A stretch of DNA of 64,000 bases from Polytrichum commune (Eukaryota; Streptophyta; Polytrichopsida; Polytrichales; Polytrichaceae). The notes under the pieces were generated by a model, which ran no database searches, was not told the DNA's origin, and saw only the letters and a program-made list of their open reading frames with translations. Positions 22,311-32,974 of the stretch are shown piece after piece. A program made the position numbers and the translations under genes. The DNA lies in assembly GCA_950295325.1 (NCBI GenBank), contig OX485809.1, positions 20,784,144 through 20,848,143 of the forward strand, given 5' to 3'. The number at the start of each line of letters is the position of its first letter. The first letter of the stretch is position 1.

Positions 22311-23479
22311 GGGCATGTTTATACCATGGACCATGAAGTCGTCCCAAGGCCTTGTGAAATCTGTGATTGGTTGTTGAACTCGTCTTGGGACCACTTCAAC
22401 TTACAACAAGGAAAAAAATAAAATGTTAGAGTGACCATGGAGTTTGAGGTCGCCAAAAGACATATTTTATGGCTTACATTATCCACTGACATGGTCCAAC
22501 AAGTTTTGCGGTGGGAGAGGCAAAATAAGTGCTCCAGTAAAAAAAACAAGGGCATGTGGCAAAGAAATGTTGCTGTTATAATAAAATTTTAATGATTTTT
22601 TTTTGTTGGGGGGGGGGGGGGAAGAGAAGATGAAGACAAGAGAATGGTCAAACTTGAGTGTTTCCATTTCAAAACTGCCCTTTTCGGACATATATTGACA
22701 CGGGTAGATCACTTAGTGCATTTTAAAAACGACGTGAGGCATAATATAGAGAGGATTAAAATCATTTGAAATAAAAATTATAAAGGAATTCCAAATAATG
22801 AAGGGGCCATTAAATGTAGACAACCCCATTATAAGTAAGTTAGATGGACATAAAATGTGGACCATTATTTTTTTGTAAAATTAATATAGGGGCTGAAAAT
22901 AAGGATCCTATGTGTTTTCATCATAACAATGTTTGCAATGGTATTACTTTGCTATGGTCTCCTATGTGTTTTCTTCATAACTCTGTTTGCAATGGTATTA
23001 ATGTTTGCACCCTTCTTTGTATCCATGCTTTCCCTCAACACTCGTCAATTGCGTTAGGAAGTAGATTAGCTTTTATTACTTAAAAGGAATATAGAGTACA
23101 AAAAATTGCAGTGACTTGGACAATATAAGTAATGGAAGGGTGTAAACAAATGGGCCATTTTTGAAATTTAAGTAATTATAGGGAGGCTTTAATTCAACCC
23201 TTGAAGGTAAATAGCCCCAAAACAAAAAACCCCCAGCCGCACGTGGTGCACAAAAATGCCTTAGAGTGATCTACCCGTGTATATTGAAGAAAAATCAACA
23301 CATTCACTTTTGGTGTATGGTCATTCCGCTTGGTCCACATTCGGGTTCACACCTAGTGAGGGGCCCAACGACTTTGTAAATTGATTTTTTTTAAAGAAAG
23401 CGGACCATGGAAACTTGGACCATGGAAAAAGGCCATCTTCCATGGTCCGACTTCCAGGGTCCATGGTGTAAACCGGCCC
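22311..23479 (-). mobile_element. PIF/Harbinger-type MITE, family H1, interrupted
   Basis: The ends are GGGCATGTTTATACCATGGA and, at the right (reverse complement), GGGCCGGTTTACACCATGGA. The TTA duplication is perfect (22308-22310 and 23480-23482), as expected for PIF/Harbinger. Removing the nested element at 22699-23279 plus one 8-bp duplication leaves about 580 bp, close to the 571 bp of the sister copy at 17095-17665. Non-coding. Confidence 0.85.
22699..23279. mobile_element. hAT-like element nested in H1 MITE
   Basis: 581 bp, AT-rich, non-coding. The termini are perfect 14-base inverted repeats, CACGGGTAGATCAC, continuing imperfectly. It is flanked by a perfect 8-bp duplication TATATTGA (22691-22698 and 23280-23287). 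CA...TG ends with an 8-bp duplication fit the hAT superfamily. The uninterrupted H1 copy reads CATATATTGAAAAAATC at the matching place (reverse of about 17275-17295), confirming the empty site. Internally a segment of about 35 bp (TGTGTTTTC.TCATAAC, then TGTTTGCAATGGTATTA) is duplicated. Confidence 0.88.
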
Positions 23480-23482
23480 TTA

Positions 23483-24169
23483 GGCGCACCTACCTTATAA
23501 GTGCTGCGTGATCAAAGCATCGTGTCCCTAGGGCTGGGGCGAATCAACCTATACACCAGTTCCTTGGAGGCAAGGGTGTAGACATCCAACAAGGAACGAG
23601 TGTACGGGTTGGTTCACCATATTCGTGTCCCTCGCTCCAAGAAGCTCACATAAGTTACCGGAGCCTGCGTGAGGGAGCGAGTTCGCCGGCTCGCCCGCCC
23701 GCCCGCCCATGGTAGCTAAGTGAAAATTAATTAGTGGTCCTTATTTACACACCCTACACACACTCACTTCACTTCACTTACTTACAAACACTTGAATCAA
23801 AGCGTTTGAAAGAGTCAACTGACACGGTGGCAGAGGTGACCCCCCTGCCCTATCTAGCATCGTCACTAAACTACTGCCGCAACAGCAGCAGCAGCACCAG
23901 AGTTGCTCAAATTCAAAGGATGTGCAGATACACAGACAGACACACAGACAGACAGGCAGGCTCACCGATTTGGCAGGCAGCAGACCGGCCGTCGGTGTAC
24001 AGATCGATCACTAAGTAACTTAAGTTATGTATATATATATATATGCGCGAAGCAAGAGCTAGAGTCGCCAGCTTTTGAACCGCATTATAATCATGGCCTC
24101 CCCTAGAGTCAAATGCCCAACGCTCGACTCCCCAGTCAAACTTCGTGCCCCCTCAGCGATTTCGGGGCA
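23483..24169. other. Intergenic with microsatellites
   Basis: Contains (GCCC)n at about 23692-23707, (CAG)n at about 23881-23896, AGAC/CAGA repeats at about 23930-23955 and (TA)n at about 24028-24044. No gene recognised. Confidence 0.5.
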
Positions 24170-25195
24170 TCATTGGTCGTGAGCGCTGCTCGGGGAGAAC
24201 GAACCGGCGGTTACTTACAGATGAACCGGTGAAGTTTGAGAAACAACCACCGGTTGAAGTGCGAGACTTCAGGAGAATTACCGATCGTTTTAGAGGAATC
24301 TATGGAGGAATATACCTCAAATGAAGGAAGGAAAGCAGAACCGGAAGATGGTGTCAGCATGTAACCGACCGGCTGGATTTAGAATCACTAGGACCTTGAC
24401 CGACTATGCCCAAAAACTTCCCGGGCACTGCTCGAGAGCTATGTCCGGGAAGAACCGGCGGTTAGGTACAGATGGACCGGTTAAGTTTGAGAAATAACCA
24501 CCGGTTGAAGTTGGAGACTTCAGGAGAATTACCGATCACTTTAGAGGAATCTATGGAGGAATATACCTCAAATGAAGGAAGGAAAGCAGAACCGGAAGAG
24601 GGTGTCAGCATGTAACCGGCTGGATTTAGAATCACTAGGACCTTGACTGACTATGCCCAAAAACTTCCCGGGCATTGCTCGAGAGCTATGTCCGGGAAGA
24701 ACCGGCAGTTAGTTACAGATGGACCGGTTAAGTTTGAGAAATAACCACCGGTTGAAGTGCGAGACTTCAGGAGAATTACCGATCATTTTAAAGGAATCTA
24801 TGGAGGAATATACCTCAAATGAAGGAAGGAAAGCAGAACCGGAAGAGGATGTCAACATGTAACCGGCTGGATTTAGAATCACTAGGACCTTGACCGACTA
24901 TGCCCAAAAACTTCCCGGGCACTGCTCGAGAGCTATGTCCGGGAAGAACCGGCAGTTAGTTACAGATGGAACGGTTAAGTTTGAGAAATAACCACCGGTT
25001 GAAGTTGGAGACTTCAGGAGAATTACCGATCATTTTAAGGGAATCTATGGAGGAATATACCTCAGATGAAGGAAGGAAAGAAGAACCGGAAGAGGATGTC
25101 AACATGTAACCGGCTGGATTTAGAATCACTAGCTAGGATCTTGACCGACTCTCCATGCCCAAACACTTCCCGGGCGGCACTGGTCGAGCGTCGAG
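24170..25195 (+). repeat. S1 tandem array, four 247-251 bp units
   Basis: Units begin with GAACCGGCGG or GAACCGGCAG at 24201, 24452, 24699 and 24946 (periods 251, 247, 247). Each unit carries about five AACCGG/CCGGTT hexamers, the phrase AGACTTCAGGAGAATTACCG, then GGAGGAATATACCTCA, ATGTAACCGGCTGG and ACCTTGACCGACTATGCCCA. Units are only slightly diverged, so amplification is recent. Single or paired relatives lie at 8.9, 28.6 and 37.6-38.0 kb. No ORF spans the units and no protein motif is seen. Confidence 0.92.
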
Positions 25196-25304
25196 ACTCT
25201 AGTGTTTCTTCCAAGGCCAACGGGTAAACGTGTTGGACACCTGTTGGTTCTCTTTATGATCTGGGAGAAATATGTTCTCTAAATTCCTCTATGATGGTCA
25301 CTCA

Positions 25305-25810
25305 GGGCCACTTCGCACACGAGCCAAGGGGCCGTGACCGTGAGACTGTGAGAGCCCAAAAGAAAGTGTTCAGAGGCTGTCCCAAGGCGCCTTCAAACTT
25401 GTGTAGTATTGTGGTCACGGATCCTCAAGTGTGGTGTGAAGTCGTACGTGACCGGGTCCTCAATCAAATGCTATTTCAATGGATTTCTATTCATGTGGGT
25501 CCTCACACATGATAAAGTAGAATAAACAAATGGTTGTGAGTGTTCAGAGTGCCATGGTCTCTCGGTGGTTTGGTGTTCGGCCTACCTCCAAGAGGCGGTT
25601 TTTGAAAATAATCCAAGTGACCATGAAACATGATCTATTTGATGCCATGTAGGAATCCATGTAGACTTTATATCCAACTTGCATTCACATACTCCATTGG
25701 TCCCTCAAGTGGAGTATGAAGCGAACTTGGACCGGCTCTGCCTTTTCCACCAATGGGAGTGCTTGAAGTACAAAGGACACGGGCTCTCAGTCGCGTGTGT
25801 GAAGTGGCCC
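25305..25810 (+). mobile_element. PIF/Harbinger-type MITE, family H2, copy 1
   Basis: 506 bp. The left end is GGGCCACTTCGCACACGAGC and the right end, reverse-complemented, is GGGCCACTTCACACACGCGA. The flanks are TCA and TTA, a 3-bp duplication with one mismatch. It aligns throughout to 36835-37333. The interior is non-coding. Confidence 0.8.
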
Positions 25811-27211
25811 TTAAATTCCTGAAGTCTCGAACTTCCACCTGAACTGTTCTTTGAACTGAAGCGGTTTCTGTGTAAATAGCAGTTGGGTTTTCCCGTTCAC
25901 TGTTGTGCCTAGTAGGTTCCGGATCCACTCATGTACTATAACCTACTACACAAATTACATCAATCAGGAGTTTGAAATTTACTAATGATCATATTAGTAA
26001 GGTACATGGGTGTTACTTGGATTGTTTTCCCATGTCCTCCAGTGTCTGCTGATTAGATTCACACAATGGAACCTGTGCTGCATTAGCTAATAATAATAAT
26101 AATAATAATAATCCCCTGCCAAATCAAAATGGCCCTTCAATAACTTTGTCTTTGTGGTTCAACCTTGTAACTAATAGATGAGGGCTCTTTTGTTTTATTT
26201 ATTTTTATTGAGGGATCATTTCGTTGATTTCGACACTATTCAACATATGACAAACAAGTACACCAAAGAAGTTATTGCATCTAGTGTCACCAATTCTATT
26301 TGTCTTGCTCAATACGAATTGACAACTGCCCATGTAGTTTCACCAACACTGAATGTAAACCAAACATTATTTGTCATTAATGTATCATAGGTTTATAACG
26401 TTATCACTAATTTGTTAATTTGGGACTTTTTCGGCATTTTGAGACAGTTACAAATATAAGAACATGGATAAAATCACACAGATATTGGAGAATGTTGTAA
26501 GATGCAAATACTTTGAAGCGGATGTTCATATCAAGAACCCAATTGAGAACTCATATCAAGATGGTTTAGGTAGGATGACCCAAACATTAGACCATGTTGT
26601 TGTGGTCCATATATTAATTTGAGACAAGAGAAAGTCTCAAATTAACGAATATAGTGATTGTTGCAATTACGGTCACTTGCTAAGTGACTTTTCGTTCAAA
26701 TTTCAATCATCCATGACAATATTTCATTATAGAGTTGTTAGGATGCAGGAAAACGGTTACACCAGGACGAAACTTGTAAACTTATTTATAAGAAACGTCA
26801 TCAAAAAGGTTACTACTACATACAGTATATTGACATGAAATACCATATGACAGTGAATCCCATACAGTTAGTGTAGCGCCTTGCAAGAGGGTCACCTACC
26901 CATCATCCCGGGCATCTTCTGTGCTTCCCAGTTCACGTAGAAGTGGTGAACTTTTGTCATCACTTGGTTGTCTGTTTGTTTGGAAATTTGAGTTAAAATC
27001 TGCTTCCGAGATGTTCAGAAGCCGATGCCGTGGCCTTCAGATATGGAAGCTTTAGGGTACAAAGGATCTGTTACCTGCTCTTCCAATTTCTCAAGTGCAA
27101 GCAACCTTACGCCTCTATTACCCATTCAAGAAAGCATGATTGTATTAAGAGGAAAGACGAGGGCGCCATGGAGGAGTTGGGGTTCATGCCGCCCTTCATA
27201 TGTCCACCTTA
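25811..27211. other. Intergenic with (TAA)n and relic of the R3 family
   Basis: (TAA)n at 26088-26112. Sequence at about 26275-26370 and 26660-26880 aligns to the R3 MITE at 30709-31124 (GTCACCAATTCTATTTGTCT, TTTCAATCATCCATGACAAT), with a different middle. This indicates an older or rearranged relative. A perfect 12-bp hairpin (TTAATTTGAGAC, 8-nt loop) lies at 26614-26645. Confidence 0.55.
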
Positions 27212-28549
27212 GGGCCGCTTCGGCACTATGTCCGTTCTAGTTGAGAGGCCGTGGGATTGAATGGCCAAATAAATAAATATGACGCCCGTAGCCAGGTACC
27301 GGCGTGACTGAGAGCCCGCTAGCTTATTGCTGGTCCCGGTTTTCCATGATGCAGTAATAAGCGTTATTCCTCTTACAAGGAGGGGTCGATTGTTATATCC
27401 AAGAAAGTTTCTTTCCCTTAGGGAATGGGGACAGGTGTTTGTTTGTTTTCTAGCTTTCTTTTGTTAAGAATAATGTATGTGAGGTATTTGATGGTATTTT
27501 GGTGGATATTTATCATGAGGGTTTTGATGGCTAGTTTTAGGATTTTAAGGTTGGTGAGTTTGTTGATGGAGTGTTCGTGTATGGCTCCTCTGGCTCCGGC
27601 TGTGATGGTGATGAGTGGGTTAGTTTTCCATCCGTTGTTTTGTATGGTGTTCACTAGTGGGTCGTATTTAGTGTGTTTGTGTGCGATGGCTTGGTCGGGG
27701 AATTTGTCATGACAGTATGTGAATTCGATGAATTGGGTTGTGATTGTGGGGGAAGGTGTAATTGGGGTTGGTGTGTGGTTTGGGGCTCCTATGAGACATA
27801 GTATGTCGGGTCGGAGTTTGGCTAGGCTTAAGCATGGTGGTTGCAAGCATGTACATCTAAGGAGCCAATGTAGAATTGTTTGGTCGGTGACCTATTGTTA
27901 TTGATGCCTGCATTGGTTAGTGTGTAGTATCGGGTGTTTTTGTTTGCTTGTAGGGCATGGGTGATGAGGTGCACTGCTTTGTTGTGCCGAGCGATTCTTA
28001 GGCCTTTTAAGTATGGGTGTTCGCATGTAGATAGTAGGTGTGGCCACGTGTCTCTGTCATTGAGGTGGCATAGTGTACAGTTGGGATTGTGGTGTGTAAG
28101 GGGCCAAAATATGGTTTTTCTATGGTTACCCATGTATTGTGCATATCTAAATTTTAATGTTTGTGTCATTTGGGCGTCTGTCACGGTTTCGTTTTTCCAG
28201 AAGTGGTTGGAGAGCTTTTGGTGTATTTGGGTATTCGAGAGCCATTTGTCTACGTATGGGAATTTGGCGTTGGCCATCGCCGTTTCTCGTGTTTGGTGTT
28301 CTTTGGTTACGAATGTGTGGAGATTACGTATGGCTCCATCGTGCGTGGTTGACGGGCAACTTGCAAGCCAATAGGGGGTGGGGTGTGCCTTGGTCAAAAA
28401 GTACTGCCATGTAGGTATTTTGGAGATGAATGGCCTTTGGACTTTGACCCCTAGTGTGAAGGGTTGAGAGGCTGAAAATATGGTCTCTTGCAATTTGATT
28501 GGTGGGAATCGACGGCCTCTCGACCTTCGACCATAGTATGAAGCGGCCC
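27212..28549. mobile_element. Harbinger-like inverted-repeat element hosting a LINE
   Basis: The termini are GGGCCGCTTC..ACTATG at the left and the same in reverse complement at the right. Inside them, GAGAGGCCGT is repeated in inverted orientation about 30 bp in. Flanks are TTA at 27209-27211 and TTT at 28550-28552, a plausible 3-bp duplication with one change. Most of the interior (27267-28426) is a separate LINE insertion. The original element was therefore only about 170 bp, a very small MITE. Confidence 0.65.
27267..28426 (-). mobile_element. 5'-truncated LINE (C-terminal end of RT protein)
   Basis: The minus strand encodes the C-terminal part of a non-LTR retrotransposon protein. It carries PNCTLCHLNDRDTWPHLLST followed by CEHPYLKGLRIARHNKAVHL, the C-x2-C...H...C zinc-knuckle typical of plant and animal LINE reverse transcriptases. 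The copy is flanked by a perfect 9-bp duplication TGAATGGCC (27258-27266 and 28427-28435). It starts abruptly at the 5' side (28426) and ends at 27267 in a short (ATTT)n tail. This is the expected outcome of target-primed reverse transcription. The frame is open from about 28426 to 27831. Further coding sequence in another frame continues to about 27420. Confidence 0.8.
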
Positions 28550-28569
28550 TTTGATTTCTCTCAGTCGAC

Positions 28570-28805
28570 TGTTATAATCACTCTGGGGAGAGATGTGGGT
28601 GTAATCAGTCAAAACCCTAGTGTTTCCAAGTCCAACCGGTTACATGTTGTGGTCTGTCGGTTTTTCTTTATTAAATTTAGATGTATTCTATATATTCCTC
28701 TAAAAGGATCGGTAGGTTTTCTGAAGTCTTAAACTTCAACCAGTTATTTCTCAAATTGAGCCAGGTATTTCATCTGTAACAAGCGGTTCGTTCTTCCTGT
28801 TCCTT
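28570..28805 (-). repeat. S1 repeat, single reverse copy
   Basis: In reverse complement this carries TAACCGGTTGGACTTGG, AAACACTAGGGTTTTGACTG and GAAGTTTAAGACTTCAGAAA, matching one unit of the 24.2-kb array. Diverged by roughly a fifth by eye. Confidence 0.65.
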
Positions 28806-28915
28806 GGCTGCAATGACTCCAATCACTCAGAACAGGGAGAAAGCCATAGAACTGATCAAGGAAAGCCCACATGAAACTATATATCGCATCTACTCAGATG
28901 GGATGCCTCCGGGAG

Positions 28916-29167
28916 AGGGGGAATTAGGGTATACGAGCATATGTCCCATTCATCCAACATAAAAGCCTCGCAAGAGTATGCAGTCCAGAGGTTTTTTTTA
29001 ATTTTTTAATTTTAAAGTTGATTTGACACAGGAAAGAGTTTGTTTTAGAGACACCGAATTAGTTTACTGGAGGTCATTTAAGATGAATCGGCAACAAATT
29101 TATAGGAGGTCAAGTTTTCATGTTGGATGGATGAAAGGTACGCTAGCATGCCATAATTCCCCCTCTC
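28916..29167. repeat. R2-family inverted repeat
   Basis: An arm of about 50 bp, ending CCATTCATCCAACATAAAAG, is repeated in inverted orientation as TTTTCATGTTGGATGGATGA. The same palindromic phrase occurs at about 30.35 kb, 44.26 kb and repeatedly at 63-64 kb. A fold-back or MITE-like element is likely. Boundaries are not firm. Confidence 0.5.
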
Positions 29168-29271
29168 CCCTCTCTCCATGCCTCCGAAGATTAGTCTTCC
29201 TTTTCAATACCATAAAAGTAGGAATATCTATCAAGAAGAATGGTGTAATGTTGATAACCTTAGTGGCCTGG

Positions 29272-29614
29272 CTCGGGGGGGGGTAGTCATTGGTTGGAGT
29301 AGCAGTATACGTGCGAACAAATGATAGGGTATTTTATAAACATGAGGGCAAAAAATTATAAATGGACTTAAAGAGTAATATAGGGTATCAAAAATGGCAC
29401 TAGACATCTTTAAAGTACTATAGGGTATGGAATAATAGGCAATTTGGAATTATAAGTAATGCAAGCCATTTTTCTATTAACCCAAAGTAGAAATTTACAT
29501 AATGATAGCATGTGAAAAAAAAAAAAAACTGAAAGTAATCCCCCCCTATAAAATAGTGGTTGTTTGCACCTATATCCTTAATTTTTCAACACACTGCCCC
29601 CCCCCCCCCCCGAG
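29272..29614 (+). mobile_element. hAT-type MITE with G-run termini, copy 2
   Basis: 343 bp, nearly identical to copy 3 and the reverse of copy 1. The ends are CTCGGGGG...CCCCCGAG. The flanking 8-bp duplication is TGGCCTGG (29264-29271) and TGGCTTGG (29615-29622), with one mismatch. The terminal G run is 9 at the left and the C run 15 at the right. Non-coding. Confidence 0.9.
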
Positions 29615-29622
29615 TGGCTTGG

Positions 29623-30708
29623 TTCTAAATGGGAGTACAACCACATTCATCCAATGCTTGCTTGGCAAAACATTGACCCTGCTTATAAGATTGCAGTGGA
29701 GGATTCCAAACAACCGGTTCGATTCCTTGCTGTGAAATCTCCTCTCTACTTGACATAAAAACTTGTTAGGTGGTCAACTGCCTCCTGTGCTTTGGCGTTG
29801 GCATGTCGCCCTTCTGTCTCACCAAAAAAAGGATTCCAAAAGTTACCCTAGATTAATATCTATTATACATGGAGGGGTGGTACTATTTGTCTGCAACCAG
29901 ATGTCGGTTCCAGCCATGGAAACAAGCCTGCCCCTCCCATGCATGCAAGTGGAAATTATATACGACGAGCATGTATGTTTCTACTTTTAGAAATAATATA
30001 GCAGTCTTGAAATGGTTGCACTATAGTGAAGATGGTTGTCCCGTTGGGCCTATCCAATTAACCTTCTAATTCAAATGATCACATTGAACTCCACTTCCAG
30101 GGGGTCTTCAACATGATCTCCACAATTGGCTCTTATTATGATATGCCGCTAGCTACAACCTCGATGCATACTCACGCCCATATTTACATGCTAGTACTGT
30201 GAGGTATTTGGATAATCTCATCCATTTGGAAGGTGAAAATGGAGTAATTTATTAAGCGTATGGAATTAGGTCATTTGCATGGGTAAAGAGGTATCTATTC
30301 GCAAAGGCAACCTAATTGCACATACTGGTGAAGTTACAAGAGGCCGAGAGGGAATTATCGCATACAAGCATAACTCTCATCCATCCAACACAAAAACCTG
30401 ACTCCCTGAGGTATGTTGCTCTATTATAGGGAACTACATCTTGAGCAATTTTAGCATTTAGAGAATTATATGCTTCTTCAAGATTTTTTTAATAATAAAT
30501 CAAAGTAGGTGTCTAGCACTAACCAATATGACCCTATTTGAAATGAACTATATCAAAGTCTTCAGATGAGCTTTATTCTTATTAAGACATTCAGAGTATC
30601 ATTGACAATCATCAATGTAGAATGAAAATCTCAATGTATTTTCTTTAAATACAATATATTTTTGTTGAACAATATAGTCACCGAGCTTATGTCCGGTGTG
30701 GGTCATTG
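29623..30708. other. Intergenic with one R2 fragment
   Basis: A single R2 phrase at about 30350-30405 (GAGAGGGAATTATCGCATAC, then CTCATCCATCCAACACAAAA). No gene recognised elsewhere. Confidence 0.5.
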
Positions 30709-31124
30709 CTACACTAAATATGATATTAAGTGTCACCAATTTTAATTGTCTTGCTCAATACTAATTGTATACTGCCGTATAGTGTCACCAACACTAAATG
30801 TTAACCCAAGATTATTTGTCATTGCTTGTAATTTTTATTTTTATTTTTATTTTTTATTTTTTTTTATTTTTTGAGTGGGGGATTATAGATTTACAGTGTT
30901 GCAATTACTATCACTTACCAAGTGACTTTTCATCCAAATTTCAATCATCCATGACAATATTTCATCACCAGTTGCTGACAAGAGAAGGTAGGGTTTTGGC
31001 CAACGGATGAACTCGTCCATCATCCATGACAGTTTGTGTTCACTTATTCATAAGAAGTGTCATCCCAAAAGTTAACATAGTGACATAAAGTACCATATGA
31101 CACTAAATATCATATTTAGTGTAG
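30709..31124. mobile_element. R3 MITE with 27-bp inverted repeats
   Basis: 416 bp. The terminal inverted repeats begin CTACACTAAATATGATATT and extend 27 bp with a single mismatch between the two ends. The interior is AT-rich and includes a (TTTTTA)n tract. No clear target duplication, so the superfamily is open. A diverged relative with a different middle lies at about 26.27-26.88 kb. Confidence 0.75.
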
Positions 31125-31779
31125 TTTTCTCACATAGAAGTTTAATTTCTCCCCCATATGAACATCTGGGGGTAAATATGCACAAGGTTATAATCGGATC
31201 CCTTCTTGCATAATGGTAATAACTCCATTAGGATATCAACTTGCAGTATGTGCTCCATGAGCCAAAGAAAGACTAGACCACTTCGACGATAGGATGGTTT
31301 AGCCATACCTTTTCATTCATCCTTGTAGAAATTTGGTACTACCATATGCTAAGCAAGTCTACCACAATGATGCTCAAGCAATAAAAAGTAAATTGATACA
31401 ATAAGCTTTTGTTACCAAGTTACTTATCTACACTCACTGACGAGCTCCCATGTTGTTTGAAAAAAAGAAGACGATGAAGCCTCACTTTCTGACATTGATT
31501 TTGCTCGAAAAATGAATCAAATGCTGTTTTAATTCAACTTTGTTCTGGCAAGACAAGATTCAGCTCTCCCTTACTTAGTACATAAGGTATGTGGGTGTAT
31601 CTTCGATATATGTTTCAAGTTCTCCAACTTCTACCAATTAGGGTTACGCAGTGAAAACTTGTGTTGCATTAGCAAATCTACGATGAAGCATCATCTGAAA
31701 ATTGGATTGAAGTTCCAAATCCCCATGATTTACTTACAATTATCGGATGTGCATATCTGCTGACTTCTTGATCGAACAC
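31125..31779. other. Intergenic, no gene seen
   Basis: No recognised gene, inverted repeat or RNA. Confidence 0.45.
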
Positions 31780-31960
31780 ATAGATCCTCCCAATCATGTT
31801 CACTATCAACATAATGTGAATACATGATCCAACACATCTTAAAACATGTGTCTTGACGGTGCTTGTGCTTCAATCTTGACGTAACCACATACGAATCAAA
31901 TATTAGGGTGCCCGATTAAAGAAAAGTGACCGAATAACACCCGCTTACCTCATGTGACGC
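31780..31960 (+). repeat. R1 repeat, partial (3' part)
   Basis: Includes TCCTCCCAATCATGTTCACT, ACATGTGTCTTGACGGTGCT and GTGCCCGATTAAAGAAAAGT, the same diverged right-end subtype as at 14.2-14.34 kb. Confidence 0.55.
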
Positions 31961-32617
31961 TTGATCTAGTTAGAACACTCTGACCGGAGTCTGTTAAAGG
32001 TGAAGCATTAGATTGCTCGTAATTATAGAAATGTAATACTAGAAAGAATAAGGTTGTAATAAGCTAACGATGCCGGTCCGTAGTGGGAGACGAGTTATCC
32101 CATATTGTTTGTATGAACCAAGTTGAAAATGAGCAATAAAGGGCAAGACAAGGGACGGAAGAGACCATCTCACTCTGAGCATTGTTCGTACGCCTTTGTG
32201 TATGAGTTTTTGCTTGTGCATTTTTCATCTCCAGTCCTGATGAATTCCAATAGAGTCTCTACAAATCCACATCTAGAACGCATTCGATGGACTTACCTTC
32301 AAGTTAATGATGGACGCCTACTCCTCAAGAACATTCATCGGTGATAATGTCGTTACTATAACGCCTTTACATAACCAAAACATGCAACGTGACGGTGGTG
32401 TTGCGATAAAGTACGTGTGGCAGTTGAGATCCACCAACTTGACCAAACGAGAGCCGTACTCCACCGATGCATGCCGGAGTGCCGATAGCTTGATTGGATC
32501 GAGTGCATGGGTCGTTGGGTATCGGTATTGTGTGTGTAGTTGGGGCAACAAAATGAAATGAATGGGGGCTTTGAGTTCGATGGTCTCGTGAAACCTCAAA
32601 AGGTGCATACTAACTTA
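31961..32617. other. Intergenic, no gene seen
   Basis: Short ORFs only, without motifs. Confidence 0.45.
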
Positions 32618-32625
32618 TGTAGCGG

Positions 32626-32966
32626 CTCGGAGGGGGGGGGGGTAGTCATTGGTTGGAGTAGTAATATACGTGCGAACAAATGATAGGGTATTTTAAAAAC
32701 ATGGGGGCAAAAAATTATAAATGGACTTAAGAGTAATATAGGGTATTAAAAATGGCACTGGACATCTTTAAAGTACTATAGGGTATGGAATAATAGGTAA
32801 TTTGGAATTATAAGTAATGCAAGCCATTTTTCTATTAACCCAAAGTAGAAATTTGCATAATGATAGCATGTGAAAAAAAGAAGAGAATTGAAAGTAATAC
32901 CCTCCTATAAAATAGTGGTTGTTCGCACCTATATCCTTAACTTTTTAACACACTGCCCCCTCCGAG
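32626..32966 (+). mobile_element. hAT-type MITE with G-run termini, copy 3
   Basis: 341 bp with a perfect 8-bp duplication TGTAGCGG (32618-32625 and 32967-32974). In this copy both ends read CTCGGAGGGGG, so the A inside the G run is matched at the two termini. The interior differs from copy 2 at only a handful of positions. This is the best-preserved member and suggests recent activity of a hAT transposase elsewhere in the genome. Confidence 0.92.
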
Positions 32967-32974
32967 TGTAGCGG

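Noticed and set aside
24170-25195. CRISPR-like array
   Set aside because: The repeat unit is about 247 bp with no unique spacers, and the sequence is plant nuclear. It is a tandem array.
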